Assembly (NCBI RefSeq): GCF_028389875.1
Contig: NC_084668.1
Coordinates: forward strand, 22,187,493 to 22,251,492
Direction: 5' to 3'
Source: Rhea pennata
Taxonomy: Eukaryota > Chordata > Aves > Rheiformes > Rheidae
DNA: 64,000 nt
The notes under the pieces are model-generated. The model was not told the origin of the DNA, searched no databases, and was given only the letters and a program-made list of their open reading frames with translations. Made by a program: the position numbers and the translations under genes. Positions 56,201 to 64,000 of the stretch are shown here, in pieces (position 1 is the first letter of the stretch; the number at the start of each line of letters is the position of its first letter).

Positions 56201-59200
56201 CAGTGTCTTTTTCAGAAAGACAAGCAGTTTTTAGTTTAAATGTCTCCTTATGACTGAGCTTGTCTTTCATAAACTTTGCCCTTTTTATTGCTGTGCTTTT
56301 TATAACACTTTAGAATTACTTAATACTAATGTTTGTATTAAGTTATTTTAAGGGTGAAATATGCTGAGTGTTCAGGTTTTTTTAATTATGTTATTCTATT
56401 TTTCTTGTTCTAGGAATGACAGATGATGAGATCCTCAGAGCAGAGATGGTAGCTCAACTCTGTATGAATGACAGGACGCACAGTTCATTATTGGATCTCA
56501 TATCCTTGAAGTATATTAACTAGTGTACGTGAACGCAGGTGACGGGTACCTGGATAGCAGTGAGATTTTGGAGCTTGAACATCATGTTAAATATCTGATT
56601 ATCTTCAAAAATGTTTTCTCCTGCTTTGTTCTTCCTTATGAAATGTGCAGTGCTTTGTAATGTTTGCTTTTTTATTAATATAGAAGAAAGAACTTTTAAA
56701 ATTATTTTTAAATACTACAAAAATCCTACAGTTGAGAGGTGAAAAGTCTGTTTTTCAGTAGGATTTCAGAAAGTCTTTCCAAGTGCAACCTTTATCTGGA
56801 TTTGAGCCTTTGGTTATTGTTTATTATGTGCTAGCATAAAAAGAAGCCACTCTTGCTATTTTTGCTTTTGCTTTTGATATCAAAAGCTGAAAATGCAAAT
56901 AATAGCATGCTGAATGCAGCTTTGAAAATTAGAGTGAAATGTATCTGTTTTAGTAGGAAAGTATCTTGAAGAATAGCAAATTCTAGGAAATCTTTCCACG
57001 CAATGATATGATTCATGTCCCTAAACTGTTCCATACCCAGTTTTACTGGTATCAACATATTAAGCTCCACAGGCAAATTTAACAGATTATGGTGATTGGC
57101 TGAAAGAGTTTGCAATCTAGTGACAGGCATCCGGTGAAAATATTACCAATTTATAAAGGTGTAAATGGAGAAGACTGAGAGTTACCAATATACAATAAAA
57201 ATTATGCAATGAGACTTAGTAACTCATTTGTTTAGGATGCCATATATGCGGTTTACCTTTCATCTTTACTTGTTTATATTTTCAAAACCTGTTTCCCTTT
57301 ACATTCTTTTCACCTGTCCTCTTTGCTGTATTCACAGTATTTTAAATGTGTGTTCTTGAATTTTTCTTGGGCTATTAGATCCTATTTGCCTTGAGCTCTT
57401 GCTCAGGGTGAGATTTTAGGGCTTGTACCTCAGAATAGATGGTTTTCCAAATGTTTGATTGTATACTTAAAACAAGGTCTGTCTATACTTTTCTGTCTGA
57501 ATTCACCGGTTTTTCCACTTTGTAGGATCTGATGACCTGCTTCTCTTCCTTTATTTCATTCCCATGCCCATTAACCCTCTAAGAACCTTGTGATTTGTGA
57601 GGAGGTTTGGGAGATTCCCTTTCCCCCTCTCCCCATACTTATTTACTGTTTAAAACAATATAAAGTTATATGCCTAATGCTTGGAAGTAAAAATAAGTGA
57701 TTGCTTATTGCTTATGTAAGAAGACCTATTACCACTTGAAAGAAAACCCCTGCTTTGTGGTAAGTGATTGCTTATGTAAGTATTAGTGCTTACTGCTTGT
57801 AATTTTGGGAATTGTCAGTAGGCTGATTAAGTATCACTATCAAAAAAATAAGGACTAGTTAGTCCAAGACTGAAAATTATTTAGTATGTCTATAGATCTC
57901 CAACCTTTTACTTTCTTTTTCTGCACTTAACCATAAATGCAAAATATTTTTTTTGCTATTAAGAAATCCAATGTGAGAGTAAACAGAGGCTAACACAAAA
58001 ATTTTATATATGCACTACAGATAGTGGGTTTTAGTTCTTATTTAATACTTACCTCTTGAGCAAGTACGTAATTGGTTTGGTTTAAAGAGTTTAGTGTCCT
58101 ATATAGGACACTGATTCACTTCAGTAGTAGTTGCTGCTCCAGTGCAGTTGGAGGATACAGCCCTCTTGTGGTTAAAACAGAGCATTGCTGAAATGTGGTT
58201 TCTGAAACACGCAAGTGAAAATGTCAGACAGAAGTAAAATGCTGTGTTCTGCAGTTAAGTTAACTTTATTTCCCTTAACACAAACATTACATTCCAGAAA
58301 ACCCAAATCCTAAAAGTGGTATTATTCCAGGAAGCTTAAGCTTTGAATCAGTGTTGTCAGCAGTTGCTGATTTTAAAGCTCCTGTTTTTGAACCTGGAGG
58401 TTCCATGCAACAAGGAATGTATACACCTAAAGGTATGGTGCTCCGTGTCTTCTGTAATGTACTCGCTGGTAAGATGCTTAATCAGAGTTAGACCGAAAAA
58501 ACCTCAGGGTCTGACTTTGTTGTTGTTGTCTGTTGCTTGTGTTTCTTAACAGCACTGCTCAAGACTGTTCATAGTTTTCTGTAAAGACATTTTGATCTAG
58601 AATTAAATTGAACCTCCACTACTAATCAAGAACCTTTAGAAAGCAAGGCGAAAAAGGAGAACTGAATGATCGTGTTGTTTGTATTTTATTGTTCTTCATA
58701 CTTACATCATTTCTATTTTTAAAATACTGCTGTATGTTCAATAGAATTTATAACTGTCTACACCAGTGGGGTATCAGCTACAAAGAATTTTCTTTGAATT
58801 TGTTCACTTTGTGATTATTAAACATGTAGCTACTATTTCCTTTTATATTGCCTAAATTTGTTAATAATCTGTAACAGCTTTCCCAGTCAATAGTGAGGGT
58901 CCAGACCTAAGTAGTGTGGTCATAGAATATTGTTTTCTATTTAAATACAATGTATAGAGTGTAAAAATGACAAGCTGCTCCCCCGACCGGCTTGCTGTGT
59001 AAATTAGACTCAACACAGTGTTGGTGTACCAGAGGGGAGAGAGGAGGAGTTCAGCACTCGGGGTCCGGGGCCGCTTTCCTGCCGCTGAGCGGGCAGATGA
59101 GCCTCGGAGCAACGTGAACCGCTCCGCGGGCCCTGGCTGTGCTGCAGCCCGCAGCAAAGCTGGAGATGGGTGGTGGCTCCTTCCAGCCTCTGGCGTGACT

Positions 59201-61690
59201 TGAAAACTGGCAGCCTTGGGGTCTGACAGTTTTTAAGCCATTTGGCTTGTAGGTAATGCTCTTTTGTGGATTTTTTTTTTTTAATGTGGAAACTAATATT
59301 GCATTAATCTGTTTGCCAGATTTTGTCATGGGAGATTGATGAGTGAGGAAAAACTCTCACTCTGATAGAAATTAACAGCCAGTGAAGTAATTTAGTGAAA
59401 TCACTGGTTTTGGGAACTGAAAACATTCTGATTTCTTGATGTGTATTAGGCAGTTAACACCTATATATTTAAAATATTGCTCTTTCAGTGTTCTGTAGAA
59501 CATGTTTCTTTATGTCACGTCTGATTTTTGGACCTTGTGACATGCTGGTCTTCTCAGAACACAGTGTTTAAAAAAAAGAAAAAAAAAAGAAAATAAAAGA
59601 ATGATAATTATGATAGCACTTTGTATTTGGAGACTCCAATGGTAGATTATAGTATTTATGATATTTTAAAAGATAGCTTGTATTAGTGCTGGAATATATC
59701 ATTCACCTTAAAGATTTTTAAATATAACATCTCTTACAGCAGTAAATACAGAAGTTATTTGTGACACTCTACGAAATCTCCTCTTTATGTGATAAAAGAT
59801 TGAAGAAGCTCCTTCCAGAATAAAAGCCAGTGTGGCCTTCTTTTGTGTACTATAGCTTTTAAAAAGCCTACAATCTTTATAAGGCTATGTAGGTCCTCAG
59901 AAAGAATGATGGTACTCTGGTGGCTTTTTAGAGCTAAAATCTGTGGCCTGTCACAGTTTAAGCAAGCTCTGTTGAAATCCGTTTCACTGAATCCCTCCTT
60001 TTTTCTACAGTTACAGAGAAAAATCTAGTTTGTGATATGCAGAAGTGCCACATCTGGCTTTCATTAAGCACTGATTAAAGAAAACCACTATCTCCAAAAA
60101 CAGATACAGTTCTGTGTGTTTCCTGGGGATTTGTGTTGCAAAGATGAATTCTGTGTCGGTTCCTACTCTTTACCCTGTGACTCCCTCGCTTAGTCTGTTT
60201 TCCTCATTTTGTTCAGCTAGCCAAACCAGGACTGGTCTGTATTTGGGGCTGCAATAGTGAACTCTGTTGTCGAGAAAAAAAGTAGGATTTTTGGAAGCAG
60301 GCTACGCTTTTGATGGCTAAAAGGCTACAGTGAGAGCATCTAGGGTGTGAGCACACACTGGAAACCGTGCAAGGTGTTCCCTCTGAATAGCTTATGAGGT
60401 GGCTGTAGAACTATTAATATTAGTTAATAGGAATATGGACCACATGCCTGTGGGAAACTAGTCTCGTTGGTGTGATGAAGCCTCCTACGTTGGCCATGAA
60501 AACTTTGAAAAATGTTTTAAATATACTAAAAACATAAATCCTTGTTTTTTCTTTGTTGTTCTTGTTATTTTAATATGATCAAGTTGAATCTTATGTTCAT
60601 ACTGCTTTGTTACCAGAGCTAACTACTTCAGCTTACGCGCTGAAGAACTTTTCTGGCTTTAGGTGGGAAACTTTTAGTTTGATCTTTTAATGATGCATAA
60701 GCAGAACAAAAAACATGTAGCATTTAAAGGGACATGTTCGTTAATATTCCATTTGAATTTTTCTATTCATGATTGCTCTTTAAAGCCTATATACTATAGA
60801 CATTGCTTTAGAGCTACTAAATTAAGTAGAGACAACTAAGATTTTAATGCAAAAATAATGCACAAATATTGGTTATAAAGCAGAAGCACATTTTATAAAT
60901 GATTGATCACAAATGTTGTTTGATAAGAAAGAGTCATTTATTTAGACCAACCCCAAAATCATGATGTTACCATCTGATTCACTGCACTTAAATATCACTT
61001 ATTTGCTAATTGATCTGCAGTCTTTACGTCCTATTTTCAAAATTGCCTGCTCTTTCCAAGTGAAATATAATTATCACATTTTCTTAAAGATACTTAAAAA
61101 TTTGTAAAGAGCAAAATAAGATGAATCTGGAAAAGGTGGTTTGGGGACTTTTTTCATATACTTAGAATGGAAGAAACGTTTTTACTTAGATGTAAAAAAT
61201 AATTTGGAACTGTTCTTTTGAAACTTTTTCTCTCTTTGCATGTGTTTCGGTTGTCTCTTTATCAGAAATGTCTTTTTTCACATTGTAAATTACTATCTAA
61301 AACACAAAAAAAATACAAGACACTAAAAGCTAGTTAGTGAAAGAGATTTATTGTCTTAATAGATCTTTATTAATTAAAAAAGTATTATTAATAATAAGTA
61401 GTAAAAATTATTGTACTTTGCTGCAAAAGATAATTATCTAATAACAAATTACATAGTTAACGGCTGATTAAGAAGAGAGTCTGATATAAATTATAATGTC
61501 TGAAGATAATTTTAACATGACTTCTTTTAAATAATAGCTGAAGTTTGGGATAAGGAATTTGACCCAGTCATGGTAATACTTCGAACAGTTTACCGAAGAG
61601 ATGTGCAGTCTGCAATGGACAGATACACTGCATTGTAAGTTGGATCCCTTTCAGAAATATGGCAGCATATTATTGTTTCTTGAGCAACAG

Positions 61691-61742
<52 letters not shown>

Positions 61743-63082
61743 TTTATATAATATATGAATGTTTTCACATGCTGGGAGTGTTAATAATACCAATGTTTTC
61801 AGGTCCCAAATTTGTCCTTCAATAAATAGTATGGAAATGTACAGACATTGCCAGGATTCTGGTGAATTTAGTCTGTTTCTCTTCCACAGATGTTTAAAAA
61901 TACATCCAAAGAGTCACAGACAAAGCAGTGAATGTTGTCACGGATCAGATATTTAACTGAAGAGTTGAGTTTAAAAATCATTTACATATTACTTAGTGAA
62001 AATAGCCTTGTCTTTTTTTCTTCACATTTATATAAAATGAAGCACAGTATTACAATTTTTTGTGTATTGAGATTGTATTGAAGACAATACAGACTCCTGT
62101 CAATTAAATAAATTCTGATTTTAAATAGAAGAATAAAACATGTAGCACACTTCTAAGAAGCAAGAAGATTTGTCCTTAATTCTATGCCTTACTGCATTCT
62201 TACTCTTAAAAATCCTTGTCCTTATTGCAACTAATTTTATTTAATTTTCTTTATTTAATACTCTGGGAATAAAAAATAACTTAAAAATACATAAAATGAA
62301 CTTGGTGAAATAATCCTCTGCCCCATACCAGTTTGCTTGTTCTGTTAAGCCTGAGGGTCATCATAAACATGTGCTGTGATTTTAAGCAAGGTAACAGTCT
62401 GTTAAATATTTGCACTGTCTAATGCACCAGATACCAGCTGATTATTAGCAATATGGGTCTACAGTGAAATTAATTTTTAACTTCATAGACATGGTGGTGC
62501 TGGTAAAACACTGGTACTTTCAGCATGATGTTTGATGTTTCCCAGTGTTGGATCTTTTTAGCTGCGTATAATCCAATACTACAGATGTGAATTTTCTGTG
62601 GTAGATATCTGACTAAACTGGAGACTCTGATGAAATAAAAAGTTTTCAGTCCATTTCATGTGCCTCTTAAAGTGAAAGAGGAATTCTAAAATTCATTGCA
62701 GTAATTAACAATTTAGAAGGTATCCAGGACGTTGAAATCACAGGTGGCAGCAGAAAAGATGACTGGATATGGTTTGTATATTTGTTTATGAAATGTTGTT
62801 TAATATAAATTAAGTGGCTTAGAAATGGTCATCAATTATAAAGTTTGTCTGAACAAAAAGAACACAGGATAGCTATTTATAATAGTGACAGTTGTCTACG
62901 TTACTGCAGTATTTAACATAAGTCTGATTTCTTTCAATAGTTTAAAGCAAAGTGGTAAATTCCCTGGGAACCCGTGGCCACCTTACAAGAAGAGAACACT
63001 GCTACATCCAAGTTACAAAGGTCTCATAAAGCTTTTACACTGCAAAACTTTGCATATTGTGCTGTTCACACTTCTTTACAAG
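13544..63082 (+). CDS. UBR3: E3 ubiquitin ligase UBR3, N-terminal 903 codons (partial)
   Basis: UBR3 belongs to the UBR-box family related to the N-end-rule ligases. It transfers ubiquitin through a C-terminal RING that lies beyond this window. Twenty coding exons joined here give one open frame of 2709 nt, phase-consistent at every junction. Human UBR3 has about 1888 residues, so slightly under half is present. The UBR box runs from about residue 99 ([15 protein letters not shown]) through GGACDCGD to FCKRHR near 156, with its zinc Cys/His residues intact. An acidic stretch (SSDEEDQDGS) is followed by a possible nuclear signal, GKRKRVKL, at about 310-330. The rest is helical and almost identical to human as remembered (for example [20 protein letters not shown]). 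The start at 13544 has A at -3 and G at +4 and gives [20 protein letters not shown], resembling human KAATAAHLKAAL. Intron 17 is U12-type. Confidence 0.96.
25589..25617 (+). repeat. 29-T homopolymer
   Basis: Uninterrupted T run about 355 nt upstream of the CR1 fragment in UBR3 intron 1. No adjoining element recognised. Confidence 0.9.
25972..27002 (+). mobile_element. 5'-truncated CR1 LINE, sense orientation
   Basis: A non-LTR retrotransposon fragment of about 1 kb, from the end of the reverse transcriptase region to the 3' end. Translated pieces show the FADDTKLGG catalytic-site region at about 26120, then a block with [13 protein letters not shown] second frame from 26502 ends with the typical CR1 C-terminal stretch ([20 protein letters not shown]). 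The coding sequence is broken by a frame change near 26455-26500 and an internal loss of about a dozen residues near 26075, so it is dead. The 3' end shows the CR1-typical 'ggtcccttccaaccgcagccattctgtggtt'-like tail (26968-27002). Confidence 0.92.
28955..29094 (+). CDS. UBR3: UBR3 exon 2
   Basis: Residues 150-196: [20 protein letters not shown], then [20 protein letters not shown]. The first residues complete the UBR box. Donor GTATGT. Confidence 0.95.
29472..29630 (+). CDS. UBR3: UBR3 exon 3
   Basis: Residues 197-249: [20 protein letters not shown], then [18 protein letters not shown]. Acceptor ttttccccag, donor GTATGT. Confidence 0.95.
29631..31317 (+). other. UBR3: UBR3 intron 3
   Basis: AT-rich intron, no repeat or extra exon recognised. 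Acceptor atattcaag is pyrimidine-poor. Confidence 0.75.
31318..31461 (+). CDS. UBR3: UBR3 exon 4
   Basis: Residues 250-297: [20 protein letters not shown], then GTSALAVQ. More divergent from human than neighbouring exons. Donor GTTTGT, slightly unusual. Confidence 0.92.
31462..32064 (+). other. UBR3: UBR3 intron 4
   Basis: 603-nt AT-rich intron; nothing else seen. Confidence 0.75.
32065..32114 (+). CDS. UBR3: UBR3 exon 5
   Basis: 50 nt, residues 298-314: [16 protein letters not shown], a low-complexity linker entering the acidic stretch. Acceptor ttcaaaag, donor GTGAGA. Confidence 0.88.
33315..33508 (+). repeat. 194-bp direct repeat, copy 1
   Basis: Begins ttttatgaataaattagg and ends catatacttgg. 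It matches 34481-34674 with 3 mismatches by eye and no gap. Confidence 0.93.
34390..34415. repeat. Perfect 11-bp-arm hairpin
   Basis: CTGGGGTGCAT, loop AAGA, ATGCACCCCAG. Directly followed by a further aatgcaccccc. It lies 66 nt before the second copy of the 194-bp repeat. Confidence 0.8.
34481..34674 (+). repeat. 194-bp direct repeat, copy 2
   Basis: Same length and orientation as 33315-33508, separated by 972 nt of unrelated sequence. The differences are ctccagg for ccccggg and atag for atac. Confidence 0.93.
36315..36345 (+). repeat. 31-T homopolymer
   Basis: Uninterrupted T run in UBR3 intron 5, 390 nt before exon 6. Confidence 0.9.
36736..36802 (+). CDS. UBR3: UBR3 exon 6 (basic motif)
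   Basis: 67 nt, residues 315-336: [20 protein letters not shown]. Acidic then basic; GKRKRVKL resembles a nuclear localisation signal. Acceptor ctaccccag, donor GTATTT. Confidence 0.93.
38693..38762 (+). repeat. 35-bp tandem duplication
   Basis: Two identical units (aaaaccttcatccatcta..., ending gatgtcta) at 38693-38727 and 38728-38762. Confidence 0.88.
40138..40527 (+). repeat. 196-bp tandem duplication
   Basis: Unit 1 is 40138-40333, unit 2 is 40334-40527. They are head to tail and appear identical except for the length of an internal A/G run (aaaaaaaa then a G tract). Each unit begins aggctgatacctgacc and ends gtgaacagaa. Confidence 0.93.
40994..41124 (+). CDS. UBR3: UBR3 exon 7
   Basis: Residues 337-380: [20 protein letters not shown], then [18 protein letters not shown]. 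Strongly conserved. Ends in phase 0, donor GTACTT. Confidence 0.95.
41125..46412 (+). other. UBR3: UBR3 intron 7
   Basis: 5.3 kb, AT-rich. Contains an 11-bp-arm hairpin (43902-43928) and a short protein-like frame (43479-43638) discussed under findings. No recognised transposon. Confidence 0.75.
43902..43928. repeat. Perfect 11-bp-arm hairpin
   Basis: AATGTTCTACA, loop AATTC, TGTAGAACATT, in UBR3 intron 7. Confidence 0.75.
46413..46641 (+). CDS. UBR3: UBR3 exon 8
   Basis: Residues 381-456: [20 protein letters not shown], then [20 protein letters not shown] and [14 protein letters not shown]. Almost identical to human as remembered. Donor GTAGGT. Confidence 0.96.
46642..50267 (+). other. UBR3: UBR3 intron 8
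   Basis: 3.6 kb with no recognised repeat or exon. Moderately GC-richer at about 48900-49150, without an interpretable coding signal. Confidence 0.7.
50268..50447 (+). CDS. UBR3: UBR3 exon 9
   Basis: Residues 457-516: [20 protein letters not shown], then [20 protein letters not shown]. Acceptor ttaatctag, donor GTATGT. Confidence 0.96.
50448..51219 (+). other. UBR3: UBR3 intron 9
   Basis: 772-nt AT-rich intron; nothing else seen. Confidence 0.75.
51220..51353 (+). CDS. UBR3: UBR3 exon 10
   Basis: Residues 517-561: [20 protein letters not shown], then [19 protein letters not shown]. Acceptor tctttgaag, donor GTAAGT. Confidence 0.96.
51354..52531 (+). other. UBR3: UBR3 intron 10
   Basis: 1.2 kb, no recognised content. 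Confidence 0.75.
52532..52618 (+). CDS. UBR3: UBR3 exon 11
   Basis: 29 codons, residues 562-590: [20 protein letters not shown] then DAINFVDE. Phase 0 at both ends. Confidence 0.95.
52619..53242 (+). other. UBR3: UBR3 intron 11 with AT microsatellite
   Basis: Contains an (AT)n tract of about 35 nt at 53172-53206, ending 36 nt before the acceptor ttgttttcag. Confidence 0.85.
53243..53308 (+). CDS. UBR3: UBR3 exon 12
   Basis: 22 codons, residues 591-612: [20 protein letters not shown] then SK. Followed by a 91-nt intron. Confidence 0.95.
53400..53489 (+). CDS. UBR3: UBR3 exon 13
   Basis: 30 codons, residues 613-642: [20 protein letters not shown] then IHPLQIQ. Donor GTATGG. Confidence 0.95.
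53490..54470 (+). other. UBR3: UBR3 intron 13
   Basis: 981 nt. It ends with a run of 20 T (54441-54460) and acceptor aattgaacag. A decoy gcag precedes the T run at 54435-54438. Degenerate TA/TG repeat at about 54320-54366. Confidence 0.8.
54471..54599 (+). CDS. UBR3: UBR3 exon 14
   Basis: 43 codons, residues 643-685: [20 protein letters not shown], then [18 protein letters not shown]. Followed by an 87-nt intron. Confidence 0.96.
54687..54739 (+). CDS. UBR3: UBR3 exon 15
   Basis: 53 nt, residues 686-702: [17 protein letters not shown], with a split Arg codon AG|A into the next exon. Confidence 0.95.
54740..55805 (+). other. UBR3: UBR3 intron 15
   Basis: 1066 nt, of which about 400 are an antisense CR1 fragment (55083-55478). 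Confidence 0.85.
55083..55478 (-). mobile_element. 5'-truncated CR1 LINE, antisense orientation
   Basis: On the plus strand it opens with the CR1 3'-terminal signature in reverse (tcatagaatcacagaatc at 55083-55100), then ggttggaagggacctctgga. On the minus strand a short frame (55369-55163) has the CR1 ORF2 C-terminal pattern [20 protein letters not shown]. It ends near 55478 by 5' truncation. No intact coding capacity. Confidence 0.93.
55806..55939 (+). CDS. UBR3: UBR3 exon 16
   Basis: Residues 703-747: [20 protein letters not shown], then [19 protein letters not shown]. Donor GTAAGA. Confidence 0.96.
55940..56413 (+). other. UBR3: UBR3 intron 16
   Basis: 474-nt AT-rich intron, acceptor cttgttctag; nothing else seen. 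Confidence 0.75.
56414..56499 (+). CDS. UBR3: UBR3 exon 17 (before the AT-AC intron)
   Basis: Residues 748-776: [20 protein letters not shown], then THSSLLDL. The exon ends GATCTC and no GT follows; the next bases are ATATCCTTGAA, a U12-type AT-AC donor. Reading on gives SLKYIN and a stop at 56521-56523. Confidence 0.92.
56500..58290 (+). other. UBR3: UBR3 intron 17, U12-type AT-AC intron
   Basis: The 5' end ATATCCTTGA matches the minor-spliceosome AT-AC consensus. The branch-site match TTCCCTTAAC is at 58270-58279; from A58278 to the last intron base is 12 nt, within the tight range typical of U12 introns. The 3' end is CATTAC. Excision joins GATCTC to ATTCCAGAA (L-D-L then I-P-E-N), the conserved sequence, in phase 0. 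Length 1791 nt. Confidence 0.93.
58291..58432 (+). CDS. UBR3: UBR3 exon 18 (after the AT-AC intron)
   Basis: Residues 777-823: [20 protein letters not shown], then [20 protein letters not shown]. Starting instead after the nearby CAG (58295-58297) would lose IP and shift the frame. Donor GTATGG. Confidence 0.93.
58433..61537 (+). other. UBR3: UBR3 intron 18
   Basis: 3.1 kb, AT-rich except for a CpG-rich patch at about 58978-59215. No exon recognised. Confidence 0.75.
61538..61634 (+). CDS. UBR3: UBR3 exon 19
   Basis: Residues 824-855: [20 protein letters not shown], then [12 protein letters not shown]. Acceptor taaataatag is pyrimidine-poor; donor GTAAGT. Confidence 0.95.
61635..62940 (+). 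other. UBR3: UBR3 intron 19 with TA microsatellite
   Basis: Contains a (TA)n tract of about 41 nt at 61693-61733, close to the donor. Otherwise AT-rich. Confidence 0.85.
62941..63082 (+). CDS. UBR3: UBR3 exon 20 (last in window)
   Basis: Residues 856-903: [20 protein letters not shown], then [20 protein letters not shown]. Ends phase 0 at LLYK with donor GTACAT. The remaining exons, including the RING region, lie beyond 64000. Confidence 0.95.
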
Positions 63083-64000
63083 GTACATAACTCTCATTAA
63101 TAAGGCCAGTATTTTACTTCCATTTAATCACAACTTCGTTTACAAATTTGCAATATATATGTTCAAATTATATACTATTTTTATTTTTGTTCTCATGATG
63201 AAGTACTTCTGATCAGATTTTATTTTTTTACTAGTTAAACTAAAGACAAGTTATAAGGGGGTAATTTTTCCTTTTTTATTATTTCACGTTCTCTCCATGA
63301 ATTGGTTGTATGACTTCAGAGATGTGTAGTATTTCATGTTCATTTTATAAGCCTATGATGATCTCCTATGGTTTTCGTTACGCGGTTTGTACACATACCT
63401 AGTCAGGCACCCAAGGAGATGAGCAATCCTATTGCGCTTTGAGGAGCGCTGTCAGACTCGTCAGGGCTGCTGTCTGAGTTGTTGTAACGTAAGGGTTTTG
63501 GGGAGCTTGCTAATGTGAGTGATGTTCTTTCGGCTCCTACTTACAGCAGATCTGTAAAGCATCCGCAGCAGGGTGAAACGTAGGCAACCTTGGTGGCTCT
63601 AGCTCCTAAATGACAAATAAGTCTTACAAGTGCAGTTGGTTCTAATTTCACTTCCCCTGGATATGTTCTGGCTTTTGGTAACATTGTAGCGTTTGTTTTT
63701 CAGCACTAATTGATGCCTTTAAATTATTTTTGGTTTTGTCTTTGATAGTAGGCTGCCCCCTTTTAAGAAGTGGTGCTTTCCTTTTGCTGAGTGCATCATC
63801 AGAAAATGGTTCAAAGACTCTGAATTGCTCTTTGTGCTTGGAAAGTGCTTTCAAAGCAATGGGCTGCAAAGGCAGCTGAGAGACTATACAACAAGATTTG
63901 ATTGAGGCACACGAGCGCCTTTGCTGGGCAGATGTTCCTTTTAATGCTCCTTGCTCCTCCATAGCTCTCCAGCTTTTGTTGAATGGAAAATACCTGGTGT
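63083..64000 (+). other. UBR3: UBR3 intron 20 (start), with unidentified block
   Basis: Intron continuing off the window. From about 63360 to 63965 the base composition is richer in CpG and GC than the flanks. A minus-strand frame of 104 codons (63962-63648) contains FEPFSDDALSKRKAPLLKRG. I do not recognise it. Confidence 0.5.

Noticed and set aside
56461..56523. UBR3 ending at the TAG at 56521
   Set aside because: The stop lies in intron 17; the frame resumes with conserved UBR3 sequence at 58291 after AT-AC splicing.

Overview
This is a stretch of vertebrate chromosome, most likely from a bird. It has long AT-rich introns, GC-rich CpG-island promoters, and two chicken-repeat-1 (CR1) LINE copies as the only recognisable mobile elements. 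CR1 also occurs in other reptiles, so 'bird' is an inference; I do not assign a species. Three protein genes are present in the order SSB(+) - METTL5(-) - UBR3(+), the order I recall for human chromosome 2q31. All exon calls come from reading the translated exons, checking that junction phases add up, and comparing with remembered human proteins.

Layout. 1-2540: non-coding, probably SSB intron 1; the non-coding first exon and promoter of SSB are not visible. 2541-8270: SSB (La protein), eleven coding exons joining to a 406-residue protein. 12430-7925 (minus): METTL5, an 18S rRNA m6A methyltransferase, seven coding exons joining to 221 residues. SSB and METTL5 converge, and their terminal exons overlap on opposite strands. 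12240-14340: CpG-rich block holding the METTL5 promoter and, head-to-head about 1.1 kb away, the UBR3 promoter and first exon. 13544-63082 and beyond: the N-terminal half of UBR3, an E3 ubiquitin ligase of the N-recognin family. Twenty coding exons give 903 codons in one continuous frame; the gene runs off the right edge. Intron 1 is about 15 kb.

The most informative find is UBR3 intron 17 (56500-58290). It begins ATATCCTT and ends TTAC, with a TTCCCTTAAC branch-site match 12 nt before the 3' end. This is a textbook U12-type AT-AC intron, and only this splicing preserves the reading frame and conserved residues. The second is the SSB/METTL5 3' junction, where two AATAAA signals lie face to face in an 8-bp inverted repeat just past the SSB stop codon. 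Smaller observations are a 12-residue C-terminal extension of METTL5, upstream in-frame ATGs for UBR3, two recent ~195-bp duplications in UBR3 introns, several perfect hairpins, and two intronic blocks of unlike composition that I cannot identify.

The three genes are not a pathway. SSB binds the 3' oligo-U of RNA polymerase III transcripts, METTL5 modifies ribosomal RNA and UBR3 ubiquitinates proteins. They are neighbours sharing a promoter region and a terminator region. I saw no CRISPR array, rRNA or tRNA gene, or viral sequence.
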